From: Limnoperna fortunei
Taxonomy: Eukaryota; Mollusca; Bivalvia; Mytilida; Modiolidae
Assembly (NCBI GenBank): GCA_944474755.1
Contig: OX104113.1
Location: 65,244,074 to 65,308,073, forward strand
Direction: 5' to 3'
DNA length: 64,000 nt
How positions within the stretch are numbered: position 1 is the first letter of the stretch; each line of letters begins with the position of its first letter. Shown here piece after piece: positions 46,259 through 59,200 of this stretch. The notes beneath the pieces were generated by a model that was given only the letters and a program-made list of their open reading frames with translations, did not search any database and was not told where the DNA came from. The position numbers were made by a program, and so were the translations under genes.

Positions 46259-46289
46259 TTTCTTTTTTGAGTGAGTATATATTCAAAAA

Positions 46290-47055
46290 TCAAAAGGTCA
46301 GTGGTCAAGGTCATTAAAGTTCCTAAACTTCCTATTTAATGACCATTTTAATTTGAAGTTATCTAAATGGTTTTTTTTATTGGTTTATACTATGAAATAC
46401 GTTATATTTAAATAAAAACAAGGTCAGGTCAAGGTCATAATGTTTTACAATTTGACTTTTTATTTTATCTAAATAGTTTTCATATCAATAGTTTATTATT
46501 ATTTTATATTACTATTTTATATAAATAGTTTATCTTTCAAATTTGTTAATTTCTAAAACTATTAATTTTATTTAGAGGTTAAAATTCAATGTTGTTAATT
46601 TCAGATGTGCTTTTTAGTGGGTAGTGTGAAATCATCTAGATTTGTATTTGTTTTAATCATTACTGAGAAAACAAAGCATTTATTATCTGTCTATGAAACA
46701 ACAACATTTTGAAATGCTCCAAATTAAACATGTAGTTAAAATTCGGGAGTGTCCATATTACACGTCTTCTATTTTTAATTGTTATGCGTTGTATTTATTT
46801 TTAAGTGGATTTCTCATAATAATTAGTTTTGCTAAGGAAGAGAAAAGCATTTCTAATATCATTAACGTATTCTTAACAATTTGTATGAAAATATGTTAGT
46901 AATACATTTCTAGGAGCAGCAACTATTTTAAAAAAACTTCAAATTCTATTTTTTGTATTGATCAAAAAACATATGTCATTTAAATAGAGATAGACCAAAC
47001 ACGAAAATCACATTTAATTATTTACTACACGAAGAAACACCAAATAACTTAAAAA
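46290..47055. other. Gene-free stretch
   Basis: AT-rich; continues the AGGTCA-rich repeat (TCAGTGGTCAAGGTCATT, AGGTCAGGTCAAGGTCAT). No supported gene. Confidence 0.5.
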
Positions 47056-47060
47056 GTCAC

Positions 47061-47250
47061 GAATGCGGGTTCGAGTCTCACTGCGGGCAGGGGGTACTCG
47101 ACTCCAATCTTAAATTGGCAAGGATTGCTAGTTTTCCTACTGAAGGTCGGGGTTCTCTCCGGGTACTCCCCCAATAAAAACTGGACGCCATGAAATAGCC
47201 GAAAAATTGCTGAAAGTGGCGGAAAACATCATTCAAACAAACAAACAAAA
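47061..47250 (+). mobile_element. 5'-truncated SINE
   Basis: Starts at the B-box (GCGGGTTCGAGTCTCACTGC) and lacks the A-box part; core ACTGGACGCCATGAAATAGC; tail CAAACAAACAAACAAAAAA. AGTCACGAATG before and AGTAACGAATG after form an imperfect target-site duplication. Confidence 0.85.
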
Positions 47251-47254
47251 AAGT

Positions 47255-48860
47255 AACGAATGACAGGTAACATAAAGGAGAAAACGAGAACATAAATTAC
47301 CAGAAGTCACATACAACTTTATATGGGAGCGGTTAGAGGAACTTCCAAACCCTACCCTTTATTTTAATGCCAAATAACACACCAACAAAAAATAACGATA
47401 TTCAGTTTAGTTAAAAGGTCTGTGATGAACTATTGTCGTGAATATACGTTTAGGCGACTTATGAGCAATAGCTAAAATTTAAGGTTTATAAGTAGTGTCG
47501 GCTAACATACTTTGGCAACTCTGAGAGAAGCATCAGAAACTGAAAAAAAACGCTATACTTTCCAAGAAAATGTATAATCTTACTTTTCAAACATAAGTGT
47601 TTAAAGAATATATATATTCATTATTTAACTTATATATTTTTCTCGCAGATTTCAAGTGCCTGCAATGAAAATAAAGCACAAATTACTTTATTCGGTTAAC
47701 ATACTAATATAGAATCCTGGTTCAAATTTCATACAAAATCTAAAATTTTATGATTTCCTGAACTTATTCTTATCTTAAATATTGACCAATCAGATTGCTT
47801 TAAAATTAACGTTGAATTGATGACAAATTACTTTTGTTCTGTTACATCTATAAACACGCATCCTATTGCATAACTCGTAATTTCTAAGAAATTAAAGTAT
47901 CTTTTTAACCAAGTTATGTAAATATTTAGGACAACACGTATCAATAACAAATAAATAGCGAAAGATTTCGAGCATTTAAAACAAAAACAAATCTCAAGAT
48001 GGTGAAATGAGACCCTAGATTGCCAACGCATGACACAATTAGGTAAGAAGAAAATTATGATTAGTTTAATTCTTATTCTTATACTGTGATCCCATATTTA
48101 CTTTAGGTCACTAGACTAAAAGTCCGGTTAAGCTATTGTCATAACTTTTTACACATAGTCCATAAAATTGCTAACCAGAATACTTGTTTCTAATTGGCTG
48201 GAAGTGTACATTTTCGCTGAAGAAATAGTTACTTTGCATGATTAAAGTATATGAGGTCCTAAACAAAAATTAATCAGTTTGTGCCGAATCCACTTTGCTG
48301 TGGTGGCCGGATGCGACCATTTTACGCTTTCGTAAAACAAAAACGCGAAATGGTCGCATCCAGCAACTATTACTCCTTCAGATGTGGCTGGTATGGCTGA
48401 TTTTTATTTTTGTAGTCACTTGTCAAACGATACAAAAGTACACTGTTTCTTTCTCTAATAAGAATGTTCTAAATTTACTATCAGATTCGACACGGCGTTA
48501 GGATTTGCTAACTATCGTTGTAACACAATAAACGTTGTAATCGATTTTTATGACGTTGCTTGTCACATGCGAATTAAACAACTTCTTATTTTGCATGGAC
48601 ATGGTCCTAGCTAAGATACAATCTGTACTTGGTCGTTTCTACCCAAAATTGGCCATTTACGAAAGAAATTACATTTTATTACAAAATTACAAAAATACAA
48701 AAATACAATTCTTCCGATTTTAGGTTTATATAGCCGACTACAGATGAGCTCGCGCACATTCATCTGTACTCGTAGCGTCATCCAATCAATACGTTCGAAA
48801 GAAGAACTTTATTATGGTGACGTGATAGAAATTTTTTATATGGCTTTTCGCGAGTAGAGA
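47255..48860. other. Gene-free stretch with one hairpin
   Basis: No supported gene. An inverted repeat at 48309-48361 (GGATGCGACCATTTTACGC and GCGAAATGGTCGCATCC) is the only distinct feature. Confidence 0.5.
48309..48361. repeat. Short inverted repeat (hairpin)
   Basis: Arms of 17-19 bp: GGATGCGACCATTTTACGC, then a ~17 bp loop, then GCGAAATGGTCGCATCC. Confidence 0.65.
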
Positions 48861-48864
48861 TATT

Positions 48865-50300
48865 TTAGTATACACCGTGATGTTTGTTTTTTATCAAAAA
48901 CATATTTACGATTTCTTTATTGACAAAGTACTGCAGTTGGATGTTTTTAAATTTTGGAAGCAATATTTGACGTTTCGCCATCGAATTTGTGGTTTGGAGT
49001 CCATAGCCATCCTTCCAAGTCAAGGGTCTCAGTCCACGTTTGCTCCTATTGTGAGAGGTGTCCTCATTAAAGTCTCTGCAGTGAGAGCAGTTAGGGTCAT
49101 TAGTCAAGAAATGTAGGTACAAATGGTAGTTTAGGTCGCTAGCTTCATTCCTCAGCTGACAAAGATGTATATTTTCTTTTCAATTACCAATATTAAAATA
49201 TTCAGCTGCCTTTATGTGGTCTGGGTTTAACGTTTTTTAAACACATCAACAGAAGGACTGGTAATTTATTGAATGAATTTATTGTGCTTTGTAAGAAGCT
49301 TTTAGCCTATGCCATAGTGTTACAGAACAGAAGGTTAACGATTATAATAATGTAGGTTATCAACAAAGGGTTGTACTAAATGACACAAATATTCAGTCTA
49401 GTTAAAATTAGCACATGCGTGTTTACTATTTACGTTGTCTCGCAAGAGACACAACGTAAAAAAGGAAATACGCATGGGCTAATTTTAATAAGACTGCACA
49501 ATTATTCAGGTGCAATGTTATTTTCATATTAAACATAAGAACAATCTGATATTTTACCCTACGCTTATGTAAGGGCTCGCAGCCAAGTTCCTCAAATAAT
49601 TTTGATTTTGAGGAACTGACATGGAGAGATGTATATCAATAAGTGTTTTTCTTGTCACCTGATAATTTTGTAGAAATTTCAGTCCATCAGTTGCTTTTTT
49701 TATAAATGTTTTCTATATGGGTACTCAGTTTTCGAAGTAAACACGTTCATGTACATCCTTAACTTGGTTATCTAGGTCTCCAAAAGGACCGGATGGTTAG
49801 CCACTTCTCTAGGTGAAAAAGAAGGGATTCAGTCTTTGAAGGATTAAAATTGATAGCCTAATCTTGTGACCAATATATGATCAGTCTGATGACAGCCTGT
49901 ACATAATTGTCTATAATAACAAAGAGAGATCATTGTCCAAAAGAAGCTTAATGTTACAATTAATTCCATTTTTAATGTCATTGATATAGATAAGAAGCAA
50001 AAAAGGACACACAACTGAGCCCTAAGGTACACCAGCAGCAATACAATTCAAACCAGAACTAGATCCTTCCAAAACTACTCTATGGGTTCTATCTTGTAAA
50101 TAATCTGCAGTTTAGTAAATCCCCGTTTATACCATTTTTTGTAATTTATATAATAATCCCTTGTGCCAAACTATCAATAAGCATTTGAAATGTCACAAAG
50201 CACAAGCCTCACATTTATTTTTCCATGTATATTGCTTGTATCAGTATTATGAATATTTACAAGTTCGTCCGTTGTCGAGTCTTTAGGTAATATTTAGTGA
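48865..50300 (-). pseudogene. Decayed non-LTR reverse transcriptase (second LINE family)
   Basis: On the minus strand, pieces of a Jockey-type reverse transcriptase occur in order across shifting frames. VRLVLCDISNAY near 50200 corresponds to the first catalytic Asp block. Next are SSSGLNCIAAGVP, a stop codon and GSVV near 50020-50070, then LLLIYINDIKNGI, then a DN-for-DD change at the YADD position (LLLDNDLSL, about 49925), and FNPSKTESLLF near 49830. A C-terminal Cys-rich segment (PNCSHC) with EDTSH lies near 49070-49100. Stops, frameshifts and loss of one catalytic Asp mean it is dead. It differs from the intact LINE at 42.6 kb, so it is a separate family. Confidence 0.75.
49395..49495. 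repeat. ~100 bp palindromic foldback inserted in the LINE pseudogene
   Basis: Left arm AGTCTAGTTAAAATTAGCAC through TACGTTGTCTC and right arm GAGACACAACGTA through GCTAATTTTAATAAGACT are near reverse complements (~48 bp arms). Similar text on both sides (ACAAATATTCAG and ACAATTATTCAG) may be a target-site duplication. Confidence 0.7.
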
Positions 50301-51125
50301 TTAGTATGACGAGATATTGATAGGTGTGAAGGCTGTTTGGAAATAGTTTTTTTTTTAAGATTCAGTGAAAAATCATCAATTTTATTTTTAGATCAATTGT
50401 TTTAATAGCTTAATTCTGATGGAAAGGTAAAAAAGTTAATGAAGCCAAACAACGTCATACAGGATATAACATAATTTTTATTCTAATTTTTATTCTAACA
50501 TAAACCGTAAGATTGTGGTAAAAGAAACTGTCTGTTCCCCCGTGTGATTGGTTCTTTTTGAATGCACTCACAAAGGCAACATGTTAAACCGAATAACCTG
50601 TACTCGCTGTGAACTAGTAAGAGTCTAACGAATTATCAATGAAGTCGGAAGAAAAGCCAGATGGTATCTAAATATACACACCTTTGACAACTTTAGCAGC
50701 ACAATCTATAATTGTCCCGAGGTTCACTTAGGTGTAGGTAATTTTGAATAATCGGATAAATTATCCAGAAATTCGCTAATAAATAGATCGCGAAAAGACA
50801 CGTGTTTCGGTTTTTGATTTGAACAACTATGATTTTCGTGTTAAAATTCTCTGCGTTGTAAGCCTATAACTAGGCCTAACTGATAAAGGTGGCTTGCTTT
50901 TGGTACAGTCTCACTATGTGTCCATGGGAAGGGAAAAGGGTATGCTATTCAGAGGCCTTCATCTGGGCACAAACAATCGTTGACAGTACTCTCGGTAGCC
51001 ATCTATTGATCACCGGCGTTAACACAAGGGTTGTCAAAACCAGTCCTAACTTAAATTAACAAGGCATGCCAATGAGTTCTTACCGGTACGAGTACACCGC
51101 CCAACCCTAATACACAATATAACTG
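50300..51125. other. Gene-free stretch
   Basis: No supported gene or strong repeat. Confidence 0.5.
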
Positions 51126-51129
51126 AACA

Positions 51130-51325
51130 TGGTGTTTTGTTTTTATTGGGAGAGGTAGCCGGAGTACTTAGTGAAAACACACTACATTCGGCAATCCTTG
51201 TCAATAAAGATTGAAGTCGAGCACACCCTGAACGCGGTAAGGCTCAAACCCGCAATCTTATTTTGGACAGACCCGTGATGAATAGTAGATGACTAACTAT
51301 TTTAACCACTGGCCATCGAGAACCT
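51130..51325 (-). mobile_element. Decayed SINE
   Basis: Plus-strand text TTTTATTGGGAGAGGTAGCC, GGCAATCCTTGTCAATAAAG, GGCTCAAACCCGCAATCTTA and TTTTAACCACTGGCCATCGA matches the SINE in reverse with many substitutions and loss of the distal core. Confidence 0.8.
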
Positions 51326-51329
51326 TCTC

Positions 51330-52630
51330 GTTTTTATGAGATCCATACCGAATATTAATTAATTACTATTTAAAGCCAGGCACTGACGACTGTATGTTGA
51401 CACTGCACAGCTGGCTCGTGACAAAGGCAGTATGTTTTTGTAAATTATTTTCATTGTTATAAACCTTAAAGATGCAACATTCTTAAAGCGCGTTTTGTTG
51501 TTTTTCTTACAAACAATGTGCCCTATAAATCTTTTATAATAAAATTATATCACAACATCTTTATGAAAATCGTGGCCAGAAGTAAAGAGGAATTATTCTG
51601 ATTTTACTATATGAATGTCTAATCTACCAAATAAAAGTTTCTCATGTAAATAAACGAGAAGATTTTAAATCTATGTCTTTTTAGCAAAGATAAATAAAAA
51701 GAACTGACAGATGTTCAAACAAAATCAAAACCAAACAACCCCCAAACATTTATTGTGCTGATGATAATTCATATTCAACATTACAAATAGTACAACACAA
51801 TCTTTAGGTCACGTACACATATATTATTTCAAAAAATCATAGTCTTTAGGTGAAAAAGTGCAATTTGTATCACATCCTGCTTAAACGATACACTGTCAAA
51901 CAGTGCTATCTTTTTACAGAGAATTAACTTGTTTACTTCTTAAAAAAAGCTGGGTACGTGGCCCAACACTACAGAACTGCCTAGAAGTGGCACACAGGGA
52001 CTAGATAATGCTCAAGGGAAGTGGCGTTTTCAGATAAGAATACGAAAAGATGTCCGTAGAAGACGTGAGTAACGTGTTTGCAGAGTACTACGTTCTTTAC
52101 ACGATCAATGCGACGTTTGCAGATTTCGAAAAAAATAGTCAGAATTCTATGTCACAATTAACTGTCCACACCGTTCTAGTGGAGTCAAAATTTAATGTCA
52201 AAAGGTCTATCCAATTTTCCTTGTCCATTTGAATATAGCTGATATATTGCTCTCTGTACGTTAAGCAACAGTTCAGTCAATCAATCTTTCAGACGCACAA
52301 AAAATACTTTTCTTTTATGCAGGTATATACTTCAAATGTAGCTAAATGTGTTCTGACAACCCGAGTAAATTTAAAGATTACGTATTAATGTAATTTCGAT
52401 TTTACTGAACATTGGCCGATTCCTTTTTCATACCCAGTCTTCTGTGTGTTCATATGAAACCGTCGTTTTTGAATGAGGCTGTACGACTAAAAGCCAGTTA
52501 TCTACATACAGCATTGAATTGGCAAATTCAGCATAGCTTTGTTGTTGAAATATCTGGACAATTGTTCACATAAACTACAGAAAAAAATTATTGAAATAAA
52601 CAAATGTCAACCTCCGGTTTTTTTGCCACA
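51330..52630. other. Gene-free stretch
   Basis: No supported gene. The short frame at 52050-52232 has no recognisable domain; a TCAGTCAATCAATC remnant at about 52274 resembles the end of a dispersed repeat. Confidence 0.5.
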
Positions 52631-52639
52631 TTACGTTGC

Positions 52640-53045
52640 AGAAACCTGATATCGAAGGTTCTCCGGGAACTCCAGCTTCCTGTACAGCTGGAAAATTGCT
52701 GAAAGTGGCATTAAACAGTAAAAAAACAACGAAAGACTGCATTTCATGCTTGAATAGTATAACAGATGTTAATAAATTCTGTGCATGGTTGGGTAAATAC
52801 ATTCTCTTGCTAGCGTTAAGTGTCAGACTTGATAGATACCGACTGATTTGTGTACTCACTGGTCGAAGTTAAGGTGGTTAGTCAACTACTATTGATCACG
52901 TGCCTGTCATCACCGATGTTGCGGGTTAGAGCATATCTTATTAAACTTAATTGAAAAAGAATTGTCATGTTTCCTGCCAAAGGTTTTGGGTTTTCACTGA
53001 ACATTCCCTTATGAAAACTGGACGCTGAAAGTTACATTCAAATAA
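52640..53045 (+). mobile_element. Two decayed SINE fragments
   Basis: 52645-52722 holds body and core pieces (GTTCTCCGGGAACTCCAGCT, GGAAAATTGCTGAAAGTGGC). 52857-53045 holds a fuller, diverged copy from GGTCGAAGTTAAGG through GTTGCGGGTTAGAG to AAAACTGGACGCTGAAAG and ACATTCAAAT. Confidence 0.65.
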
Positions 53046-53049
53046 GAGG

Positions 53050-56000
53050 AATTGTATTCTGATGTGAGACAATAGTAATTTTAACTCAAAAAAGGTTCTC
53101 ATATTAAAAATAATTGAATAAACATTATTAATTTACACTAACTTGGTTAGAAGTAATGTCTTACTTCGAAGCTATTAAAAACATACGGATGATTCAATCT
53201 TATTTGTCAAGATAAGAAATAAGCATCTTTTTGCAACCGAAGTTTCGATATATTATATTTCGATTAAATATTAAACGTTATAATTATGTTTTACAAAACT
53301 TAAAAATAATATTCATTGTAAGTGATGCACGTATGTTATATTGTTGTACATTTGTCAGGAAGAGTTCAATGAAAGTGAGCGCGAAATTAGGAAAGGGGTC
53401 TCCATGGCGAAGCCCTCAAAAGCTTCACGTTTCTAACAAATAATAATTTGTTATTTTAACGCGGAGGTTACACATTTTTAACAATATGCATACCATATTT
53501 TAAAGTATAAATTTGAAAATTAAATGTGACTGACTAATGTCGGAGTTTGTTAAATGTTCAACACAAGTAATCTTGAAATTGAGGAAAATCTCCGTATGTG
53601 TGAAAATAACATTGAGTTGATGTTATTTCCTAAATGATGTAGACGAATTTGCCTAAGGTAGTTAGGCCCCCTGATTTGTTTTTTTGATAAAATTTAATTC
53701 TAGTCATTTGTAATTGTAATCCATAAAATGAACTGAAATATTCCATATAGTTCTTGATGTGACTTTTAAAAAGACAAACTTTGAAACCATAACGCAATTA
53801 AAAAACGGGTTGAAGTTTATAACATCGCGACAAGAGGAAAGTACTCTGTTATAGTGATGGCATAATAAGAATGTTTTGATGTGCTTTGATAGCTGATTAA
53901 TAGGTGCAGCAAGAAAATATTAGTACTATTTAAACATACGAAAAGTAGTAAACGTGAAACCGTCGTATTGGGCATAAAGACATTGCCATAACTTTTCGTG
54001 CCCTGATAATACAATACAAAAGTGTACCAATGTGACTCCGGAGCGTCTTTAGATAAAATTACTACAGTAATGAAACGCTCATTGACTAGTCTCCAGTGCT
54101 CGTCTGCTGACATTTAGAAGTGAAGTATGTATGTTTAATCATAATAACAAAACACTTATGCTTTAAAAAAAGCTAGTTGTTTTAATACTATTGCAAAAAT
54201 TTAACTCCTTTACATTTCTTGTAACTTAATTTGTCCATATTTCTTTTTTTTTGACTACTATACTTTAACAAATAATTTTAGATAGAAAAGATATAATTTA
54301 AATAAAATGATCAATTATCGTTATAAATTATACAGAGCCAGTAAAAAAATAAAATGACTAACATTTTATTTGACGGAATTTTTAAAATATAAAATGTCAT
54401 ACATATCATGTGGTCTCAAAAAGTAAATTCAAGTTCAATAAACTTTAAGAATTTAATGTTTTCTTTTTTTTTCAAATATTTGTATATGCCTTTCTATTGT
54501 ACTTTTAAAACTAATTCCATTTCTTAAGTTTATGCATATTCTTTTTTTTACTTATCACCTCTTTTACCTTTGGAGTTTTCATACTTTTATGAATAATCTG
54601 TCATGATGTCATTTCGATTAGTACTTACATATTTCTATTATCTTCCGTTCAAGCATTTTTAAACTTATATTGGTTTCTTATGGTAGCCATTTCGGTAGTC
54701 CTTTCACCTTTAAAATAACAAAATAAGCTGGACTATCACGCGTTCTTTGTGATGATTCAATACGCGCTCATTTAGTACACAATGTGTATCTGAGCTCCCA
54801 ACATTGGGATGAAAAACAATACTATATAAACTCATAGCAACGCTCACTAAATAATATCCCTGCTTCCCGATGACAAAGAACGACAGTCCATGTTTTGCCA
54901 TGGGAAACCCTAAATATCATTCCGATTGAAGTGTAATTTTTGCATGTGCATAATAATGTTACTACTATATATACTATATATGTGAAAGATTCTATGAAAT
55001 TTCCGTCAAGTTCAACTCCGTGGTGTATAGAAAGTTGCAGACTCCAAAACTCTATGTTTTGCTATGAGAAAACCCTAAATATTATTTCGAGCAAAATATA
55101 AATTATTAGGATGCACAATGGCACTATGTGAAATAGATTCTGTCAAGTTTCAGCAAATTCCTTAACGTGGAGTAGGAGGACTATCTTTTAAGTGTAACGA
55201 ACGGAGGAACTGCCACACTCGTCACTATATAACCCCCACTTTTTAGCGGGTGCATAATGAATGAGATTTTATATAGAAGAATTATATGAAAACAAATCAC
55301 TTATAATTAAAATTAAAAAGTTTAAAGCATATATTTATTGATCGTATATAGTGTATTTACAATAATCATTGTGGTTTACCGATGTCTATCACAATTTAAG
55401 ACGGATTTTAAACAGATTTTCATACAAAGAAAATGTTCCTTTGGTCATACGATTTATATCAGGAAATTTAAGGCAATCAAATGCAAATAAGTGAGCTCGA
55501 AAGCAATGTTTATATTCCATCAGCACCGAAAAAAAAAAAATTCTAAAATTACCCTCACATTGAATGTTGGTTTTTGTATCATTTGATTAAAGCATTAATA
55601 TTTATTTTTTCGTGAAGTTGCCCTTTAAGAAAGAGTTTAAGACGAATGCACTGGTATCGTCAGTTTACACTCTCGATCATTTAAGCTAACGAGGAAATAC
55701 GTGACCCATACAATTCACACAAGAATATAGTTTGCATGCCTTATCACGAGAAGAAAATTTGATGACTATGAAATTGACTCAAAACTTGTCTGTCTATGAC
55801 ATATGTTCTTGTTTCAGTCCTAATTACTTTGAAATATTTCTATGTTCTTCTTGGTGAATTATTCATGACAGACAATGAACACCATTAAAAATTCATTTCC
55901 TCACTTTTATATTATGTAAAAAGGGAAATAGTTGCCATACAGTCAAAAAAAACATTTTCTCTCTGCTTGGAAATATATAAAACAGCAGATTTGTATGTAT

Positions 56001-56190
56001 ATGAGTTAACGTCCCAAAAAGAGAAAAACATTGAAATCGAGAGATGAGAGGCTGTAGAGAGTCTTAAGTTTCTTTTTTTTCAATGCATCACCACTCGAAA
56101 CTACACTTTTTTTGGCCTAGCATTTTCAGAGATTTTAAGACAATATGAATAAGGATTCCTCATGGTGGACATGTTTTAAGCCAAAATAGC
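53050..56190. other. Gene-free stretch
   Basis: About 3.1 kb of AT-rich DNA with no supported gene. Around 54885-55130 two ~170 bp segments are related (CATGTTTTGCCATGGGAAAC and TATGTTTTGCTATGAGAAAA, each followed by CCCTAAATAT), an old tandem duplication of a dispersed repeat. Confidence 0.5.
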
Positions 56191-56201
56191 ATATATCGAG
56201 G

Positions 56202-56280
56202 CATCCTCACAAGTCAGTGTTTCTGTGTCCACATGTTTCGTGGACACATGTTGACACAGAAACCCTGACTTATGAGGATG
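56202..56280. repeat. Foldback hairpin element B with 9 bp target duplication
   Basis: 34 bp arms (CATCCTCACAAGTCAGTGTT on the left; TGACTTATGAGGATG closing on the right) with ~3 mismatches and an 11 bp loop. ATATCGAGG is present on both sides (56193-56201 and 56281-56289). The outer arms resemble the hairpin at 22281-22352. Confidence 0.8.
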
Positions 56281-56289
56281 ATATCGAGG

Positions 56290-59200
56290 AAACCTAATAA
56301 AGGGCATACTACTCAAATTCTTGGAAGATTACTGTTTGGTTTTGTTGTTTCAGAGAAAACAAATTTGTACATATACATAATGATCATGCAAAAAACAGCA
56401 AATAATAGAAATCTTTGCAAATGATGTATTACTAGTATATTAAAATCCTGCAAGTCACAAACCACAAAAGCTTTTATTTTTTGCTGAGAAGACGGTAAAT
56501 TTCATCCAATCAGAAATGAAAATTACCCAAGGCGGCCATGTTACTTCTTATATCTCGACAAAATTGGTAACAATTTTGTTTCATTGATGACCACACGTAC
56601 ATCATTTCAACCAATTTAAAACACATTTGGATGTGTATTTACAGAGAAGAACATGTTTCTTGAAAAAAAAAACCAAACTAAAATATTCAATACGAATACT
56701 ACGTAAACTTTTACCTCCCCTTTAGTTCATTTTGAATTTTTGTTTGACACAGAAGTAACAACACGTGCAACTCAATTCATGTAGCAGTTCTTAAAAATAA
56801 TTTTCAAAGTTAATCAGTTAAAAACAACCCTCAGGAGGACTTTGTATGAATCGTTTTTGCCAAGTTTCATTAAAATTTTGTTTAGTAATTCTCAAGAAAA
56901 ATATGTAAAAAGTTTACGGACGAATAACGACAGACGAAAGACGCAAAGTAATAGCAATAGCGCAGTTTGACATGTGGTCAAGCAGAGACAAAACGTTAAA
57001 GATGAAATTTATGTAATTATATTATACAATATAAGTATCATTTCATTTATCTTTCTAGGTATGCACTATTATAGGAACACTGATTCAATTCAAATAAAAT
57101 GGACACAACCTTAATATCAAAATATATAATATATACTCTCCCTAGGAAATAGATTTCCGTTAATTATTTACGAACAAAACATCATACACTCAAGGAATGG
57201 TCACTCCTAATTTTGTGAAATTAGAACAGAACTCTTGCAATAAGTTAGGAGTGGTCTGTAGGTGGCCCATTTAACTTAACAATATTACCCTTATTAAACT
57301 GAGTTTAAAAAATCATTGCAATGACACAGACGCTTGCCCGTTTAATAAGTTTGAATAATTGGTTGTTACTGTTTTCTCTTTATAATAGTTGTTGTCAAAT
57401 TTAAGAGTGTTTCTTTAAAAATCAGTCGTAATTCAATATCTACAAATGTATAAGGAGTGTGTCTGGGACAGAGATTCACTTGGAGATTCATATAATCTAT
57501 GTTACTAATTGGCATAAATCTCATTATCAGTTATGCAATAACTTTTTTATTTTCAGAATGACTCCAATATCATACTTACTGTAACCGGGCTCAATTGCAA
57601 TTTGTTTGGTAGGTATTATCTAGTTATAACATTTTCCCCTTGTAATATCTGTGTACAATTGTTTCAGCACAGAGATATAGATGTTCGAAGATCAGTATTA
57701 AAACAACAAGGATTTCAAACGATTGTTAAAGTGTGTAAACAAAAATCAAATAAGAAAAAGATGGATCTTTGCGAATATTTTTGCATTATAAGGAATTTGG
57801 CTTTAACTGAATTAATCTTGTTCCCATAGGTTTTGAGTGAAAACCCTTGAAGAAATAATGAAGCATGTAATGTTATTATGAAAAATAATAAATATTAAGT
57901 CATTCAATTGATATACTTAGCAATGCACAGCAAAGAAACATTTGTAAACATTAATCCTGTAATATTTTGAGTAATACTGGTAATCTTGATAATTTTAAAA
58001 GCAAAGTATGCTACTAAAATGCTAATGTTTTCTAGAATATTTAATACTTATATTTTTTCATGACATATAAAAATATATACAGGAAACGTATTATGAACAT
58101 TCACATAGCTCAACCAGTACTGTTTGCGAAATGTACCCTTGACTTTCAATAGAATATAAATCTAATGACATTGATTGCTTGCATTGCTTGCCATCAAATC
58201 ATCAAGGGGATCTGGTTGCAAATTTGCAAATTTTATTTTCGATAAGCTTACCAACTTTTACAATTCATTATGAATCTGAAAAGACCCAAAAATGTTCCAT
58301 GAAAACTGATTTACACGGAGATATGTTGACAAAGGCACACAAATAGTGAATTATCTGCTTACAATCATCGTTTGGTCTTGATATATGTTTTGACTTTTGT
58401 GTTCTAACAGTTTACCTTACGTATATTTCGTCATTTTTATAAATATTGCACCAGAATTTGTTAAGGATAGTCAGGTCACAACTTACAATATCTAATTGAC
58501 CTTTTCAGTGGAAAGGTAGAAAATATCTTTGGCCACATATGATTAAATAATGAGAATGCTGCTTTACATGAAGATACCAATGAATGCACTCGTAACCTTC
58601 AAACAACTTTACAAAACATGTTAGGTCAGAAAGTAAATTTTTACCTGGCGTTGAAAACTGATTGAAATGCATTAGACCTAAAAATAGGTCTGGTTCACGC
58701 AAAAGTAAAACTGGATTACATAAAGTTCAAGTCATGCTGGTCTTGTTAACTAGAACATATGTCTATATCTATCTAGAAATATAAGAATTTCGTCTGAAAT
58801 TAAGTAAACGGTGATTCATTGTCCGCGTTGGAATTTAAATTGAATTTAACACTAACTATGATCTGTTTTGCATCTCTGATTTAAAAATGAAGGTAATAAC
58901 AAAATACAGAACACCGATGAAACTCAAAATGACAATCCACAAATCAAAGTCCGAAAAACCGGCAAACTCCAGAACCAACAAAAAAAAATACAACAACTAC
59001 AGCAACGGTCCTGACTTGGTACAGGCATTTTAAAAGAAATGGCGGTTTAAGGGATGAAGGACACCATCCACCATTTTTTGTGAAAATTTCAAAATAGATA
59101 GAACCTTTGTGGTAAATTTAATAATATTTTCTTTCATTATTTATTTCTTAATTTAAAAAAAAAATTATAAATAATAATGAAAGTCTTGTACCTATATTAT

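Larger units (their letters stand above)
41091..46278 (-). mobile_element. Tc1-like DNA transposon interrupted by a LINE
   Basis: Left end ATACTCACTCAAAAAAGAAA (41091-41110) is the reverse complement of the right end TTTCTTTTTTGAGTGAGTAT (near 46259-46278), each next to TA. The minus-strand transposase relic lies at 41338-42290. The LINE (about 42.6-46.26 kb) separates the transposase from the right terminal repeat and ends directly against it. The Tc1 copy therefore predates the LINE insertion. Confidence 0.8.

Noticed and set aside
57602..57829. 75-codon frame as a possible exon
   Set aside because: No homologous domain or consistent splice sites; it could be an exon of an unknown gene but there is nothing to support it.
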